Below the pieces are notes generated by a model. It was not told the origin of the DNA and searched no databases. It saw only the letters and a program-made list of their open reading frames with translations. A stretch of DNA of 32,738 nt from Candidatus Levyibacteriota bacterium. Its GTDB lineage: Bacteria; Patescibacteriota; Microgenomatia; Levybacterales; UBA12049. The DNA is taken from positions 1 through 32,738 of the forward strand of contig PJMG01000009.1 of NCBI GenBank assembly GCA_003173895.1, written 5' to 3'. Positions 15,718 to 21,681 of this stretch are shown here, piece by piece. Position numbers and translations under genes: made by a program. The stretch's first letter is position 1; each line of letters begins with the position of its first letter.

Positions 15718-15990
15718 ATGATGATTCATATTATAGTTTCAGGTTTTGTGCAGGGTGTAGGATTTAGAAAATTCATTAGATATGAAGCTCGAAAATTAAA
15801 TTTAACTGGTTTTGTACGTAATATGCCGAATGAAACTGTGGAAATTGTAGCTTTTGGAGAAAAAGAAAATTTAGAAAAATTAATAGCAAAAGCTAAAAAG
15901 GGCTCATTTATAGCAGAAGTTAAAAATGTAGATATTGAATGGAATAATTCAGAAAATACATCAGATGAGTTTTTAATAAAAAAAGATTAA
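15718..15990 (+). CDS. acyP: Acylphosphatase
   Basis: Hydrolyses carboxyl-phosphate bonds of small acyl phosphates; 90 aa is the normal length. The signature VSGFVQGVGFRKFIRYEA contains the catalytic Arg of the GVGFR loop, and GFVRNMPNETVEI contains the catalytic Asn. It starts 9 nt after the upstream ORF, without a promoter of its own that I can see, so it is probably co-transcribed. Two tandem ATGs (15718, 15721) are equally possible starts. Confidence 0.93.
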   Translation: MMIHIIVSGFVQGVGFRKFIRYEARKLNLTGFVRNMPNETVEIVAFGEKENLEKLIAKAKKGSFIAEVKNVDIEWNNSENTSDEFLIKKD

Positions 15991-16006
15991 CTTTAAAACG
16001 TTTAAT

Positions 16007-16912
16007 TTACTTATTGCAGGTTACATCTCCAGTTGAACTATTTACGCTAAAGCTATTATTATTTAAAGCACAATCTACAGCTGTTTTAATAGAAGTATAA
16101 GGTAAAGCTCCCACTAACATTTGTCCATTAATGAAGAAAGTAGGAGTGCCATTTACTCCAGCTTTTTGTCCATCGGCTAAATCTGCATCTACATTTTTTT
16201 GATATTTATTAGAACTTAAGCAAGTTTGAAATTGTGTAGTATTCATACCTAATTGTCCAGCTATATTAGTTAAATCAGTTACGTTATACATAGATGTGTC
16301 AGATTCATCAGGTTGATTTTCATAAAGATAATTATGCATATCCCAGAATTTACCTTGTTCATTAGCACATTCTGCAGCATTAGCCGCTACTATAGACGAT
16401 GGACCTAAGAAAGCATAATGTCTAAAATAAAAAGCTACCTTTCCGGGTTTAACATAATCATTTATTAAGGATTGTTCAGCACCTTTATAAAATTGATCAC
16501 AGAAAGGACAACGAAGATCAGCAAATTCTACTATTTTAACTTTAGCATTTTTATTACCAAGTGCTGGTAAATGGCCTACGCTGACATTTACTTTCTGTCC
16601 TTCTTGAGGTCCCGCAGTTGTAGGTTGAGCCTGATTTCCTGCTTGATAAGTACCACTATTTTGAGATTGAAGATACATAACTCGATCTACTAAAATCCCG
16701 ATGAAAAAAACAGCTATAACTAAAAGAGCGATAAGGATAGGAGTAAAACCTTTGCCTTTTAAAAATCCTCCACTTCGGATGGTACAAGATAAACATTTAC
16801 AACCTACAGGATGACCTGGTGTAGGTCCTGATACTTTCATCTCAGAAACAGTTTCATTTTTAACAGGAATACTAACAGAGGATTTTAAAGTTTTCTTTTT
16901 AGCAGTTGGCAT
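16007..16912 (-). CDS. Membrane-anchored DsbA/BdbD-like thiol oxidoreductase
   Basis: A thioredoxin-fold protein likely to make or isomerise disulfides outside the cell. Of 301 aa, residues 1-56 are cytoplasmic and basic, with GCKCLSC (37-43). One membrane helix follows (about 57-75, FTPILIALLVIAVFFIGILV), then a Gln/Thr/Gly linker and the catalytic domain with FADLRCPFCDQFY (CPFC at 135-138) and the cis-Pro loop GVNGTPTFFING. A C-terminal Cys pair (about VDCALNN and VTCNK) may form a structural disulfide. The cytosolic CxCxxC patch is unusual and could bind metal (inference). It is convergent with acyP and divergent from the operon at 17063. Confidence 0.88.
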   Translation of the reverse strand: MPTAKKKTLKSSVSIPVKNETVSEMKVSGPTPGHPVGCKCLSCTIRSGGFLKGKGFTPILIALLVIAVFFIGILVDRVMYLQSQNSGTYQAGNQAQPTTAGPQEGQKVNVSVGHLPALGNKNAKVKIVEFADLRCPFCDQFYKGAEQSLINDYVKPGKVAFYFRHYAFLGPSSIVAANAAECANEQGKFWDMHNYLYENQPDESDTSMYNVTDLTNIAGQLGMNTTQFQTCLSSNKYQKNVDADLADGQKAGVNGTPTFFINGQMLVGALPYTSIKTAVDCALNNNSFSVNSSTGDVTCNK

Positions 16913-16926
16913 AACAAGTACTAAAT

Positions 16927-16955
16927 AGTATTAAATACTTTTAAGAAGTTGTCAA
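16927..16955 (-). promoter_or_regulatory. Promoter of the DsbA-like gene
   Basis: On the minus strand: TTGACA (16950-16955), 17 nt, then AATACT (16927-16932). Start is near 16920, giving a leader of about 8 nt. Confidence 0.6.
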
Positions 16956-17062
16956 TAAGTAAGTTTACATTTATACTATACTCAACTCGTTTTGCTTATA
17001 TAATTAGATTGAATTTGTAATTTTAAATTTATTGAAAATAAAGTATAGATGAGTTTTAATTT

Positions 17063-18646
17063 ATGGAAGAAAATACTGAAAAACCACTCTCTTCACTAGC
17101 TACAGCACTAGTGAACGTTACTAAATATAAACATAATCCTCTTCACGAACCTAAGATTTCAGTTAACAGGCTTGTCTCAGAGGTGGCTAGCTGGTATGAA
17201 AAACTCCGAAACGCCATGGAACTCAGTGATGAATCAGTTATTCTAAAAAATGCTATTGAACGCATTTTAAAAAGAAGATTACTCTTGGGTGGTACAGGAG
17301 AGAAAACTGCAGAACCTTTACTTCGTGAGTTAGTTTGGGCTAGATATTTCCCTGATAACAGTATTCCTCAGAGTTTTATAGGTAAAACAGCAAAAATAAT
17401 TGATTTGTATTTAGAACTTAAGCATAAACTGCTTTCTAAAAAAAGTAATCTTTCAGATGTAGTAATTAATGAGTGGATATTACAATTTATGTCGTCTGAA
17501 ATTTCTATTTTTTTGGCTCCTAATTTAGATCGCGAAGCAATGTGTAATTTTATGTATCATATCTTAAAAGATAGTGTGTATATAAAAGATGATACTCAGG
17601 AAACTAAAAATGTACAGGTTTATATTTCTGTTAGAAAATCCTTTGCTAAAGATGATTTAGCATTCCTTAGATTTTATCTTTTTAAACAAATTTTTCCTAA
17701 TTTAAATAGTTCTAATGTATCCAGCGCAGCAGAAAATTTTGAGAGTATTTATAAAGAAATAAACAGACAATTGTCCTATAAATTAAAAGAAAAAATTTAT
17801 GTTTATGTTAAGCGTCAAACTCCTGTTTTTTTCATTCTAGAGGATGTTCTTAAAACTCATAAAAATAACATATCGTCTCTTTTAGAAGATAATAATGAGT
17901 TAGGAAAAGTAGTTATAGAAACCTGTGCTAAAAAATATGAAGGTATAAAAACTAAAGTAAGGAATGCTATTGTTAGAAGTGTCATTTTTATTCTTTTAAC
18001 TAAAGTTGTTTTTGCCTTTTTAGTGGAAGGGACATATGATAAATTTAAGTATGGTCATATTGAATGGACTAGTTTTATTATCAATATAGTTATTCCTCCT
18101 ATTTTAATGATTATCGCTAGCTTCTTTATTAAAACTCCAGGTATTGATAATTCTAGAAAGATTTTTGAGAAAATAAAGTCAGTCTTACATGAAGAAGATC
18201 CAAATTTAGCTCCTACTTTAACGCTAACTTTAAATCCCCCTAAAAAATGGTCTTTTCTTTCTTTTATTTTTGGACTTTTATGGTTTGCTACGTTTGTACT
18301 AAGTTTCGGACTCATTCTTTGGATTTTGAACAAACTGCATTTTAGTTTCGTTAGTCAGGGAATTTTCGTATTCTTTATAGCTGTAGTTTCATTCTTAACT
18401 TATGATATTTCATTAAAAGCGCATTCTTATACTGTAGATCGCGGACAAGGAATTTTGACTCCTCTGATTGATATATTATTCTTACCTATAGTGAAAGTTG
18501 GTATGAAATTAACTGATGGAATTTCTCAAATTAATATTTTAATATTCGTTTTTGATTTTTTAATTGAATCTCCTTTTAAAACTATCTTTTCATTTTTTGA
18601 ACAATTATTTTCATATTTACATACTAAAACTGAAGATTTAGAGTAG
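17063..18646 (+). CDS. Large membrane protein of unknown function
   Basis: 527 aa, not recognised. The first ~300 residues are soluble and helical, with a Trp-containing patch (VASWYEKLRNAMELSDESVILKN) and ILKRRLLLGGTGEKTAEPLLRELVWARYF. The C-terminal part carries several hydrophobic segments, for example SVIFILLTKVVFAFLV, SFIINIVIPPILMIIASFF, FIFGLLWFATFVLSFGLILWI and GIFVFFIAVVSFLTY. So it is a cytoplasmic domain plus about 4-6 membrane helices. It heads a tight operon with two tiny membrane proteins and thioredoxin. TATAGA at 17044-17049 is a possible -10. Confidence 0.7.
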   Translation: MEENTEKPLSSLATALVNVTKYKHNPLHEPKISVNRLVSEVASWYEKLRNAMELSDESVILKNAIERILKRRLLLGGTGEKTAEPLLRELVWARYFPDNSIPQSFIGKTAKIIDLYLELKHKLLSKKSNLSDVVINEWILQFMSSEISIFLAPNLDREAMCNFMYHILKDSVYIKDDTQETKNVQVYISVRKSFAKDDLAFLRFYLFKQIFPNLNSSNVSSAAENFESIYKEINRQLSYKLKEKIYVYVKRQTPVFFILEDVLKTHKNNISSLLEDNNELGKVVIETCAKKYEGIKTKVRNAIVRSVIFILLTKVVFAFLVEGTYDKFKYGHIEWTSFIINIVIPPILMIIASFFIKTPGIDNSRKIFEKIKSVLHEEDPNLAPTLTLTLNPPKKWSFLSFIFGLLWFATFVLSFGLILWILNKLHFSFVSQGIFVFFIAVVSFLTYDISLKAHSYTVDRGQGILTPLIDILFLPIVKVGMKLTDGISQINILIFVFDFLIESPFKTIFSFFEQLFSYLHTKTEDLE

Positions 18647-18648
18647 CT

Positions 18649-18855
18649 ATGAAATTTACAAATACCAATTTCACATTTAATAACAGACAGAAAGAAAAAA
18701 TGGCAGATATTTTTGCTAATTTAGCTTTGTTTTTTACAATTACAATTCTTACACCCCTTTTTATAAATTCTCAAAAAATCGATGTAAGTTTATTTTTAAT
18801 AGGGTTAATATTTGCTATTGTAACTTTTTTAATAAGTGTGTTAATATTAAAATGA
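18649..18855 (+). CDS. Small two-TM membrane protein
   Basis: 68 aa: a polar N-terminus (about 1-20, with Asn/Lys), then two hydrophobic segments, FANLALFFTITILTPLF and VSLFLIGLIFAIVTFLISVLIL. It starts 2 nt after the stop of the large membrane protein, and its stop overlaps the start of the next ORF (ATGA at 18852-18855), so translation is probably coupled. Function unknown. Confidence 0.65.
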   Translation: MKFTNTNFTFNNRQKEKMADIFANLALFFTITILTPLFINSQKIDVSLFLIGLIFAIVTFLISVLILK

Positions 18856-18986
18856 ATATGAATATAGAATATTTAAAAACATTTTATTTATTTAGTGGAA
18901 TTATTGTAGGTTTTTTAATTCTTATTTCACTTCCTACTATTATTGATAATTTTAAAAATCCTAAGCATAGAACAAGGAAATCATAA
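18852..18986 (+). CDS. 44-aa single-TM microprotein
   Basis: A short ORF that overlaps the preceding stop (ATGA) and ends 2 nt before trxA. It begins MNMNIEYLKTFYLFSG, has one hydrophobic helix (GIIVGFLILISLPTII) and a basic tail PKHRTRKS, which by the positive-inside rule would be cytoplasmic. The exact fit between two operon genes supports it being real; the function is unknown. Confidence 0.55.
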   Translation: MNMNIEYLKTFYLFSGIIVGFLILISLPTIIDNFKNPKHRTRKS

Positions 18987-18988
18987 TT

Positions 18989-19318
18989 ATGGCAGATTTA
19001 GTTTTAACAGATCAAAATTTTGAGGCAGAGGTTTTAAAATCAGATATGCCAGTTCTAGTAGATTTTTGGGCAACATGGTGTGGGCCATGTAAAATAGTAA
19101 GTCCTACTGTTGAGGCACTTGCTGGAGAATATCAAGGAAAAATGAAAGTGAGAAAAATGGATGTGGATCAAAACCCACAGACATCTGAAAAATATGGAAT
19201 AATGAGTATTCCCACTTTAGCTTTCTTTAACAAAGGTGAAGTAGTAGGAACATTAATTGGTGCTCAGCCCAAAGAAGCCATTAAAGCTAAAATGGATCAG
19301 ATTTTAGCCTCAAAGTAG
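18989..19318 (+). CDS. trxA: Thioredoxin
   Basis: A cytosolic dithiol reductase that serves MsrA and other targets and is itself reduced by TrxB (23732-24655). At 109 aa it has the classic WATWCGPCKI active site, an upstream VDFWATW, and the cis-Pro in GIMSIPTLAFFNKG. A weak Shine-Dalgarno AAGGA lies about 10 nt upstream. It is the last gene of an operon with three membrane proteins. Confidence 0.97.
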   Translation: MADLVLTDQNFEAEVLKSDMPVLVDFWATWCGPCKIVSPTVEALAGEYQGKMKVRKMDVDQNPQTSEKYGIMSIPTLAFFNKGEVVGTLIGAQPKEAIKAKMDQILASK

Positions 19319-19360
19319 CCTCAAACAGTATTGTTTTTTGTCGCCAAATTTGCCTAGAAA

Positions 19361-19369
19361 TGATATAAT
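19361..19369 (+). promoter_or_regulatory. Extended -10 promoter of tmRNA
   Basis: TGATATAAT (extended -10 with a perfect TATAAT at 19364-19369) ends 9 nt before the predicted RNA 5' end at 19379. A TTGTCG at 19338-19343 is a poorly spaced -35 candidate. Confidence 0.55.
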
Positions 19370-19378
19370 ACATATGTC

Positions 19379-19815
19379 GGGGATGAATAAGATTTCGACA
19401 ATTAAGCTCTTTAAAAAATTGCAAGCAGACGTTGATTATTCGTCTTAAAACAGATCAAAAATTAAATGCTAAAAATAGCATGAAAGGCTTAGAAGCTAGA
19501 GTAGCAATGCTCGAAGAAAAGCTCGCAGCTTTGAAAGAAGCAAGAGCATTCGCTTTTAATGCTCAACCTCTTAGATTAGCATACGCTATCTAATGTTGTG
19601 TTCACATTTTTCTTTCTCAACGGAGAGTGTGGGCATAAACAAAGTTGAGAGAATTTTAAGAAGTTTTGGTTAGGGCTTTTTAATAGAATTTATTAACCGG
19701 GTTTGATTTGGTTTGTTCATTTTAAAAAAAATCAGACTTAACTTTAAATGAACTAAGCTTGTAGAAATTTTCTAAAAAACTTTTTTGGACTGGGGGTCAC
19801 ACCCCCACATCTCCA
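19379..19815 (+). ncRNA. ssrA: tmRNA (SsrA)
   Basis: Rescues stalled ribosomes. 5' GGGGATG (19379-19385) pairs with CATCTCC (19808-19814), discriminator A19815; CCA is not encoded. AAGATTTCGAC matches the conserved D-analogue. The T-arm is TGGGG GTCACAC CCCCA after GGAC; its loop departs from the usual TTCRANY. Pseudoknot PK1 is AGACG (19427-19431)/CGTCT (19441-19445), with the loop TTGAT (19432-19436) pairing ATCAA (19454-19458). PK1 begins at RNA nt 49. The resume codon GCT is at nt 90 (19468), the same numbers as in E. coli. The tag frame then runs 41 codons, from AKNSMKGLEA to AQPLRLAYAI, and stops at TAA 19591-19593. A later stem CTCAAC/GTTGAG (about 19617-19651) belongs to the downstream pseudoknot domain. 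The 437-nt length is above the usual 350-400, partly because of the long tag. Confidence 0.93.
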
Positions 19816-19821
19816 CTCTTC

Positions 19822-19862
19822 GTTCTTAATAGGCATTAAGAACTTCGAAGTGGCACAGCCAC
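19822..19862 (+). other. Two hairpins in the tmRNA 3' trailer
   Basis: GTTCTTAAT (19822-19830) pairs with ATTAAGAAC (19835-19843) around AGGC, followed by GTGGC-ACA-GCCAC (19850-19862). Neither has a U-run, so these may be processing signals for the tmRNA 3' end rather than terminators. Confidence 0.5.
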
Positions 19863-19899
19863 AATTAATAGTTTAATAATGGATGTTTTCTAAGAAGAG

Positions 19900-19948
19900 T
19901 GTCCCGAAAGTAGTTCTGCAGTACAGAACGAAGTGGGACATTTTTGTT
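19900..19948 (+). terminator. Intrinsic terminator downstream of tmRNA
   Basis: Outer stem TGTCCC (19900-19905)/GGGACA (19935-19940), inner stem GTTCTG (19913-19918)/CAGAAC (19924-19929), then TTTTTGTT. It lies before the GIY-YIG start at 19961 and argues against longer versions of that ORF. Confidence 0.65.
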
Positions 19949-19960
19949 ATTATTAAATAT

Positions 19961-20203
19961 GTGTATTACTGTTATATTCTTCAATTAAATAATAAAGAAT
20001 TTTATCATGGTTATTCTAATAATCTAAAAGAAAGATTAAAAGATCATAAACAGGGTTTAGTTTCTTCAACAAAAAATCTCCAGCCAATTAAATTAATTTT
20101 TTATGCTGCTTTTAGTTCTAAAATGAAAGCTTTGGAATTTGAACAATATTTAAAAACAAATTCAGGTTTTGCGTTCAGGAACAAAAGATTGATAGATAAA
20201 TAA
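19961..20203 (+). CDS. GIY-YIG nuclease-domain protein
   Basis: An 80-aa, single-domain GIY-YIG protein of the UPF0213/YhbQ-like sort. The domain begins at the GTG start: VYYCYIL (GIY strand), then EFYHGYSNNLKERLKDHKQG (YIG position reads YHG, catalytic Arg in KERLKDH) and the Glu in ALEFEQYLKTNSG. The frame is open back to an ATG at 19883 (106 aa), but that stretch holds the terminator hairpin at 19900-19948, so GTG at 19961 is chosen. Such small proteins are common and often next to repeats or RNA genes; cellular role uncertain. It is convergent with comF, 7 nt away. Confidence 0.8.
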   Translation: MYYCYILQLNNKEFYHGYSNNLKERLKDHKQGLVSSTKNLQPIKLIFYAAFSSKMKALEFEQYLKTNSGFAFRNKRLIDK

Positions 20204-20210
20204 ATTTAAT

Positions 20211-20945
20211 TTAAAAATTTTGCTCTCTGGCAAAACATAGTCCATAGACTCTTTTAAATCCATTTCTTTTTAAAACATTAGCAGCTTCGAGTAATGTGGA
20301 ACCAGTAGTTAAAACATCATCGACTAAAAAAGCTGAGTTTAGTTTGTTATTTTGACGAGATCCTTCGCGTTGCTCAGGATGATAAAAATATTGAATATAA
20401 CGATTATTTATTCCAAAAGCATCTTTCATATTTTCCTTTCTTTCTATTTTTGATAGTCCAAACTGTGGTTTGGTTTCTTTAGTTCTAATTAATAGATTTA
20501 CAGTTTGTAATCCTAATCTTTTACTTAAATTTTTAGCTAAAAGTTCTGATTGATTATATCCACGCTGTCTCATTTTAGATGAGGAGAGAGGAATGGGAAT
20601 TAAAACAGGATTATATTTTTGTGAAATGTTAAAAAGCATTTCATTTTGGATAAAAACTTCATAAAACAAGTCGCTTACTTCTGAAATCAAATCAGAAAGA
20701 AATGGTTTATATTTTAGTGCATAAACTATTTTTCTAACTTGGAAATTAAATACTACAGCAGAAAAACAAGCATCTATACTATATCTAGTAAAGCATTTAG
20801 GATGAGTAATGCCATTCATGGAAAGATTATTACAAACAGCGCAGATAGGTTTTACGTTATATGAAATTTTAGAAAAGCAGTTAGTACAAATGTATTCTCC
20901 AGCTTTTTTACAAACTACACATGTTTTAGGAAAGAAAAAATCCAT
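20211..20945 (-). CDS. comF: ComF-family phosphoribosyltransferase-like protein with inserted repeat peptide
   Basis: ComF proteins assist single-stranded DNA processing in natural transformation. The N-terminal zinc-finger region, MDFFFPKTCVVCKKAGEYIC, continues TNCF.., PICAVC and HPKC. The C-terminal PRTase signature is AFLVDDVLTTGSTLLEA. Between them are PIPLSSSKMRQRGYNQSELLAK and LIRTKETKPQFGLS. About 15-20 residues just before the PRTase strand, FYHPEQREGSRQNN, are encoded by a dispersed palindromic repeat (20356-20383) that has entered in frame in a loop. The start is taken at the second Met (20945), since the family starts M-D-x-x-F-P; a -10-like TTATAT (20953-20958, minus) ends 7 nt before it. 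An ATG at 20954 would add 3 residues. Confidence 0.88.
   Translation of the reverse strand: MDFFFPKTCVVCKKAGEYICTNCFSKISYNVKPICAVCNNLSMNGITHPKCFTRYSIDACFSAVVFNFQVRKIVYALKYKPFLSDLISEVSDLFYEVFIQNEMLFNISQKYNPVLIPIPLSSSKMRQRGYNQSELLAKNLSKRLGLQTVNLLIRTKETKPQFGLSKIERKENMKDAFGINNRYIQYFYHPEQREGSRQNNKLNSAFLVDDVLTTGSTLLEAANVLKRNGFKRVYGLCFAREQNF
20356..20383 (-). repeat. Dispersed repeat copy inside comF
   Basis: The minus strand reads ATCATCCTGAG..GCGAAGGATCTCG. It matches intergenic copies at 14007, 23427 and 24668 and is translated as HPEQREGSRQ. Confidence 0.7.
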
Positions 20946-21006
20946 CAGGGGCATATAAATAAAATATCAAATTTCAAATGACAAATTTTAAATAATTTAA
21001 AAGCTA

Positions 21007-21092
<86 letters not shown>

Positions 21093-21137
21093 TAGTTTAG
21101 TAATTATATCAACTAGAGGATTTGAAGTAAAAGCGAG

Positions 21138-21222
21138 CGGAGGAGACAGGACTCGAACCTGCGCGAGCCTTTCGACTCAAGAGTTTAGCGAACTCCCGCA
21201 ATGGCCACTATGCGACTCCTCC
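21138..21222 (-). tRNA. tRNA-Ser with anticodon GCU and C33
   Basis: Class II tRNA on the minus strand: acceptor GGAGGAG/CTCCTCC, anticodon stem GGAGT/ACTCT with loop TCGCTAA, variable arm GAGTC-GAAA-GGCTC, T-arm GCAGG TTCGAGT CCTGT, discriminator G, no CCA. The anticodon is the normal GCU, but position 33, almost always U, is C. It lies 45 nt upstream (in transcription order) of tRNA-Ser(ACU). Confidence 0.88.
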
Positions 21223-21258
21223 TTAAGAATAAAGTGATTATAACTATTTTTCTACTGC

Positions 21259-21288
21259 TTGTAAAAACTCTTAACATTAAGCTATCTT
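21259..21288 (+). promoter_or_regulatory. Possible promoter of the small anchored protein gene
   Basis: TTGTAA (21259-21264), 18 nt, then TATCTT (21283-21288). Predicted leader is about 32 nt and includes the Shine-Dalgarno at 21313-21320. Confidence 0.4.
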
Positions 21289-21312
21289 TAAGTTATATAA
21301 AGTTATTATAAA

Positions 21313-21320
21313 AGAGGTGA
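21313..21320 (+). promoter_or_regulatory. Shine-Dalgarno site AGAGGTGA
   Basis: It lies 6 nt before the ATG at 21327 and is one of the few strong ribosome-binding sites in the window, closely resembling that of the gene at 14262. Confidence 0.7.
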
Positions 21321-21326
21321 TTATTA

Positions 21327-21533
21327 ATGAATAAATATTTAGCGATTGTTCTAATAGTAATTGCGTTTTTAATTGGTGGATTTATTGGGTATAAAGTGGA
21401 AAAAATAAAGTTAGATAATTTGATGATGACTATGCAAACAGGATATCAAAAACAAATTAATGATTTAAATGCAGTCATAGCACATGAGCAGTTGATGAAA
21501 TTAGTACCAACACCAACAGTAATGGTGCACTAA
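21327..21533 (+). CDS. Small single-TM anchored protein
   Basis: 68 aa: N-terminal membrane helix (about 5-22, YLAIVLIVIAFLIGGFIGY), then a helical segment KVEKIKLDNLMMTMQTGYQKQ and a Thr/Pro/Val tail. It may be an anchored or exported peptide; it has no recognised motif. It has a good Shine-Dalgarno and stands alone between the tRNA-Ser pair and the 105-bp element. Confidence 0.65.
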   Translation: MNKYLAIVLIVIAFLIGGFIGYKVEKIKLDNLMMTMQTGYQKQINDLNAVIAHEQLMKLVPTPTVMVH

Positions 21534-21553
21534 ATTAAATTATTAAATATTTA

Positions 21554-21562
21554 TGTTATTAT
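21554..21562 (+). promoter_or_regulatory. Extended -10 promoter directly before the 105-bp element and the dipZ-like gene
   Basis: TGTTATTAT (TGn plus TATTAT at 21557-21562) predicts +1 at about 21568, the first G of the element's outermost stem. The element would then form nearly the whole 5' leader of the gene at 21682. Confidence 0.5.
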
Positions 21563-21565
21563 TAA

Positions 21566-21670
21566 TCGGGGTCCTGCCAAGTGTTTCCCTCCCAAAAGTG
21601 CTCACTAGGTAATTGCTTCGCAATTAAATCGTTGCGCGCTATTGGGATCCCTTCCGCACTTGTCACCCCT
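21566..21670 (+). repeat. 105-bp structured repeat, copy 2 (predicted 5' leader of the dipZ-like gene)
   Basis: Same nested fold as copy 1 (14036-14140). The variable stem reads CAAGTGT (21578-21584) with GCACTTG (21656-21662) in place of CAAATAT/ATATTTG: two A-U pairs became G-C and one U-A became U-G, with no pair lost. The inner ~70 bases are identical between copies. It ends 11 nt before the ATG at 21682, with no Shine-Dalgarno in between, so it could act as an RNA leader. Alternatively it is a short non-autonomous mobile element that landed here. Confidence 0.85.
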
Positions 21671-21681
21671 TCACGTTCTTT

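Noticed and set aside
19883..19960. Longer GIY-YIG ORF from ATG 19883
   Set aside because: The extra part encodes a terminator hairpin with a U-run and no domain sequence; GTG 19961 starts right at the GIY strand.
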